64,000 nucleotides of DNA, from positions 8,061,390 to 8,125,389 of the forward strand of contig NZ_CP063785.1 in the NCBI RefSeq assembly GCF_025860405.1. Reading direction: 5' to 3'. The position numbers and the translations under genes were made by a program. Shown here one piece after another: positions 63,466 through 64,000 of this stretch. Source of the DNA: Tolypothrix sp. PCC 7712 (lineage in GTDB: Bacteria; Cyanobacteriota; Cyanobacteriia; Cyanobacteriales; Nostocaceae). Positions within the stretch are counted from its first letter, which is position 1; every line of letters begins with the position of its first letter. The notes below the pieces were generated by a model. That model worked only from the letters and a program-made list of their open reading frames with translations, was not told the DNA's origin and did no database searches.

Positions 63466-64000
63466 ATGAACAAACGGATTATTGGACTAACTGGAGGTAT
63501 TGCTACAGGTAAAAGTACTGTCGCTAATTACTTAGCTAGTGCTTACAATCTACCGATATTAGATGCAGATATTTATGCTAGAGATGCGGTGTCTGTAGGT
63601 TCACCGATTCTGAGTGCGATCGCTCAACGTTATGGCTCAGAGATTTTACTACCAGATGGTAACTTAAACCGCCAAAAGTTAGGCGAAATTATTTTTCATC
63701 TTTCAGAGGAACGCCATTGGGTAGAGAGTTTGATTCATCCGTATGTAGGCGATCGCTTCCTCCAAGAAATTGCGGAATCCTCGGCACCAACAATAGTATT
63801 AGTCATACCTCTGTTGTTTGAAGCGAACATGACTAATTTAGTGACAGAAATTTGGGTAGTGTATTGTTCCGAATCACAGCAGATGCAAAGATTAATACAA
63901 AGAAATCACTTAAACAAGGAACAGGCACAAGCTAGAATACTTAGCCAAATGCCCATTAAAGAAAAAATGGCTACAGCAGATTATGTATTAAATAACTCAT
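63466..64000 (+). CDS. coaE: Dephospho-CoA kinase, N-terminal part
   Basis: 178 codons, running off the right edge. P-loop GGIATGKST at residues 8-16, DADIYARDAV (DAD substrate motif), LLFEANMTNLV and the RNHLNKEQAQARI lid are all CoaE hallmarks. It phosphorylates dephospho-CoA at the 3'-OH, the last step of CoA synthesis. The ATG at 63466 lies in an AAATGAC/AAATGAAC repeat-like leader; another ATG 7 nt upstream is out of frame. Confidence 0.93.
   Translation, partial: MNKRIIGLTGGIATGKSTVANYLASAYNLPILDADIYARDAVSVGSPILSAIAQRYGSEILLPDGNLNRQKLGEIIFHLSEERHWVESLIHPYVGDRFLQEIAESSAPTIVLVIPLLFEANMTNLVTEIWVVYCSESQQMQRLIQRNHLNKEQAQARILSQMPIKEKMATADYVLNNS

Noticed and set aside
1..64000. tRNA and rRNA genes
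   Set aside because: No TpsiC-arm (GGTTCRANTCC-like) with a matching acceptor stem and no rRNA-like stretches were found by eye.

Overview
The window is chromosomal DNA of a filamentous, probably heterocyst-forming cyanobacterium (Nostocales, Nostoc/Calothrix-like). The evidence is the very frequent HIP1 octamer (GCGATCGC), tocopherol genes, a CobA-HemD fusion, a PEP-CTERM protein, two giant HstK-type Ser/Thr-kinase/histidine-kinase proteins, and many short 7-9 bp tandem repeats in the gaps. No tRNA, rRNA, CRISPR array, transposase or phage gene was seen. Both edges cut a gene: an NFACT/RqcH-type C-terminus on the left and coaE on the right.

Layout. 0-6 kb: end of the NFACT gene, a possible small RNA, a PEP-CTERM secreted protein, a large PhoX-type phosphatase on the minus strand, and a short, probably truncated methyltransferase. 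6-9.5 kb: a plus-strand drug-efflux-type cassette (ABC ATPase, ABC-2 permease, MarR regulator, MFS transporter); the MFS gene is broken by a frameshift. 9.6-11.3 kb: a compact type II restriction-modification pair (D12-class adenine methylase overlapping an HNH endonuclease). 11.4-17.3 kb: GAF-LuxR regulator divergent from a rhodanese, a secreted 3D-domain protein, and an SLH-anchored GHL10 glycosidase-like protein. 17.4-30 kb: two paralogous multi-kinases. 30-35.6 kb: S-formylglutathione hydrolase, lumenal-type pentapeptide protein, YraN, a small conserved protein, QueA and a TPR protein.

36.2-53.5 kb is the most striking block: six consecutive minus-strand genes for secreted DUF11-type repeat proteins (1360, 1146, 512, 189 and about 875 aa) around a 1433-aa predicted outer-membrane beta-barrel protein. 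They share N- and C-terminal modules and look like a co-evolving surface system. Nothing recognisable gives it a function, and it is my main candidate for something undescribed. 55-64 kb: KtrA/KtrB-type potassium uptake genes, divergent from a tocopherol pair (methyltransferase and homogentisate phytyltransferase), two TPR proteins, cobA-hemD and coaE.

Repeats. One MITE-like family has ends close to CAATACTTRTCGGTTAAGGG and three copies (about 11.3, 17.4 and 24.4 kb). All lie at gene 3' ends, and one is flanked by a 10-bp direct repeat. A second family has CTAGTACAA ends, with two full copies and two lone ends. There are also palindromes of the type GGGGCACAAA/TTTGTGCCCC, HIP1-centred palindromes, GTCAAAAGTC-type hairpins and heptamer repeats. 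Some short repeats have entered coding sequence (both kinases, queA) or supply start codons (S-formylglutathione hydrolase).
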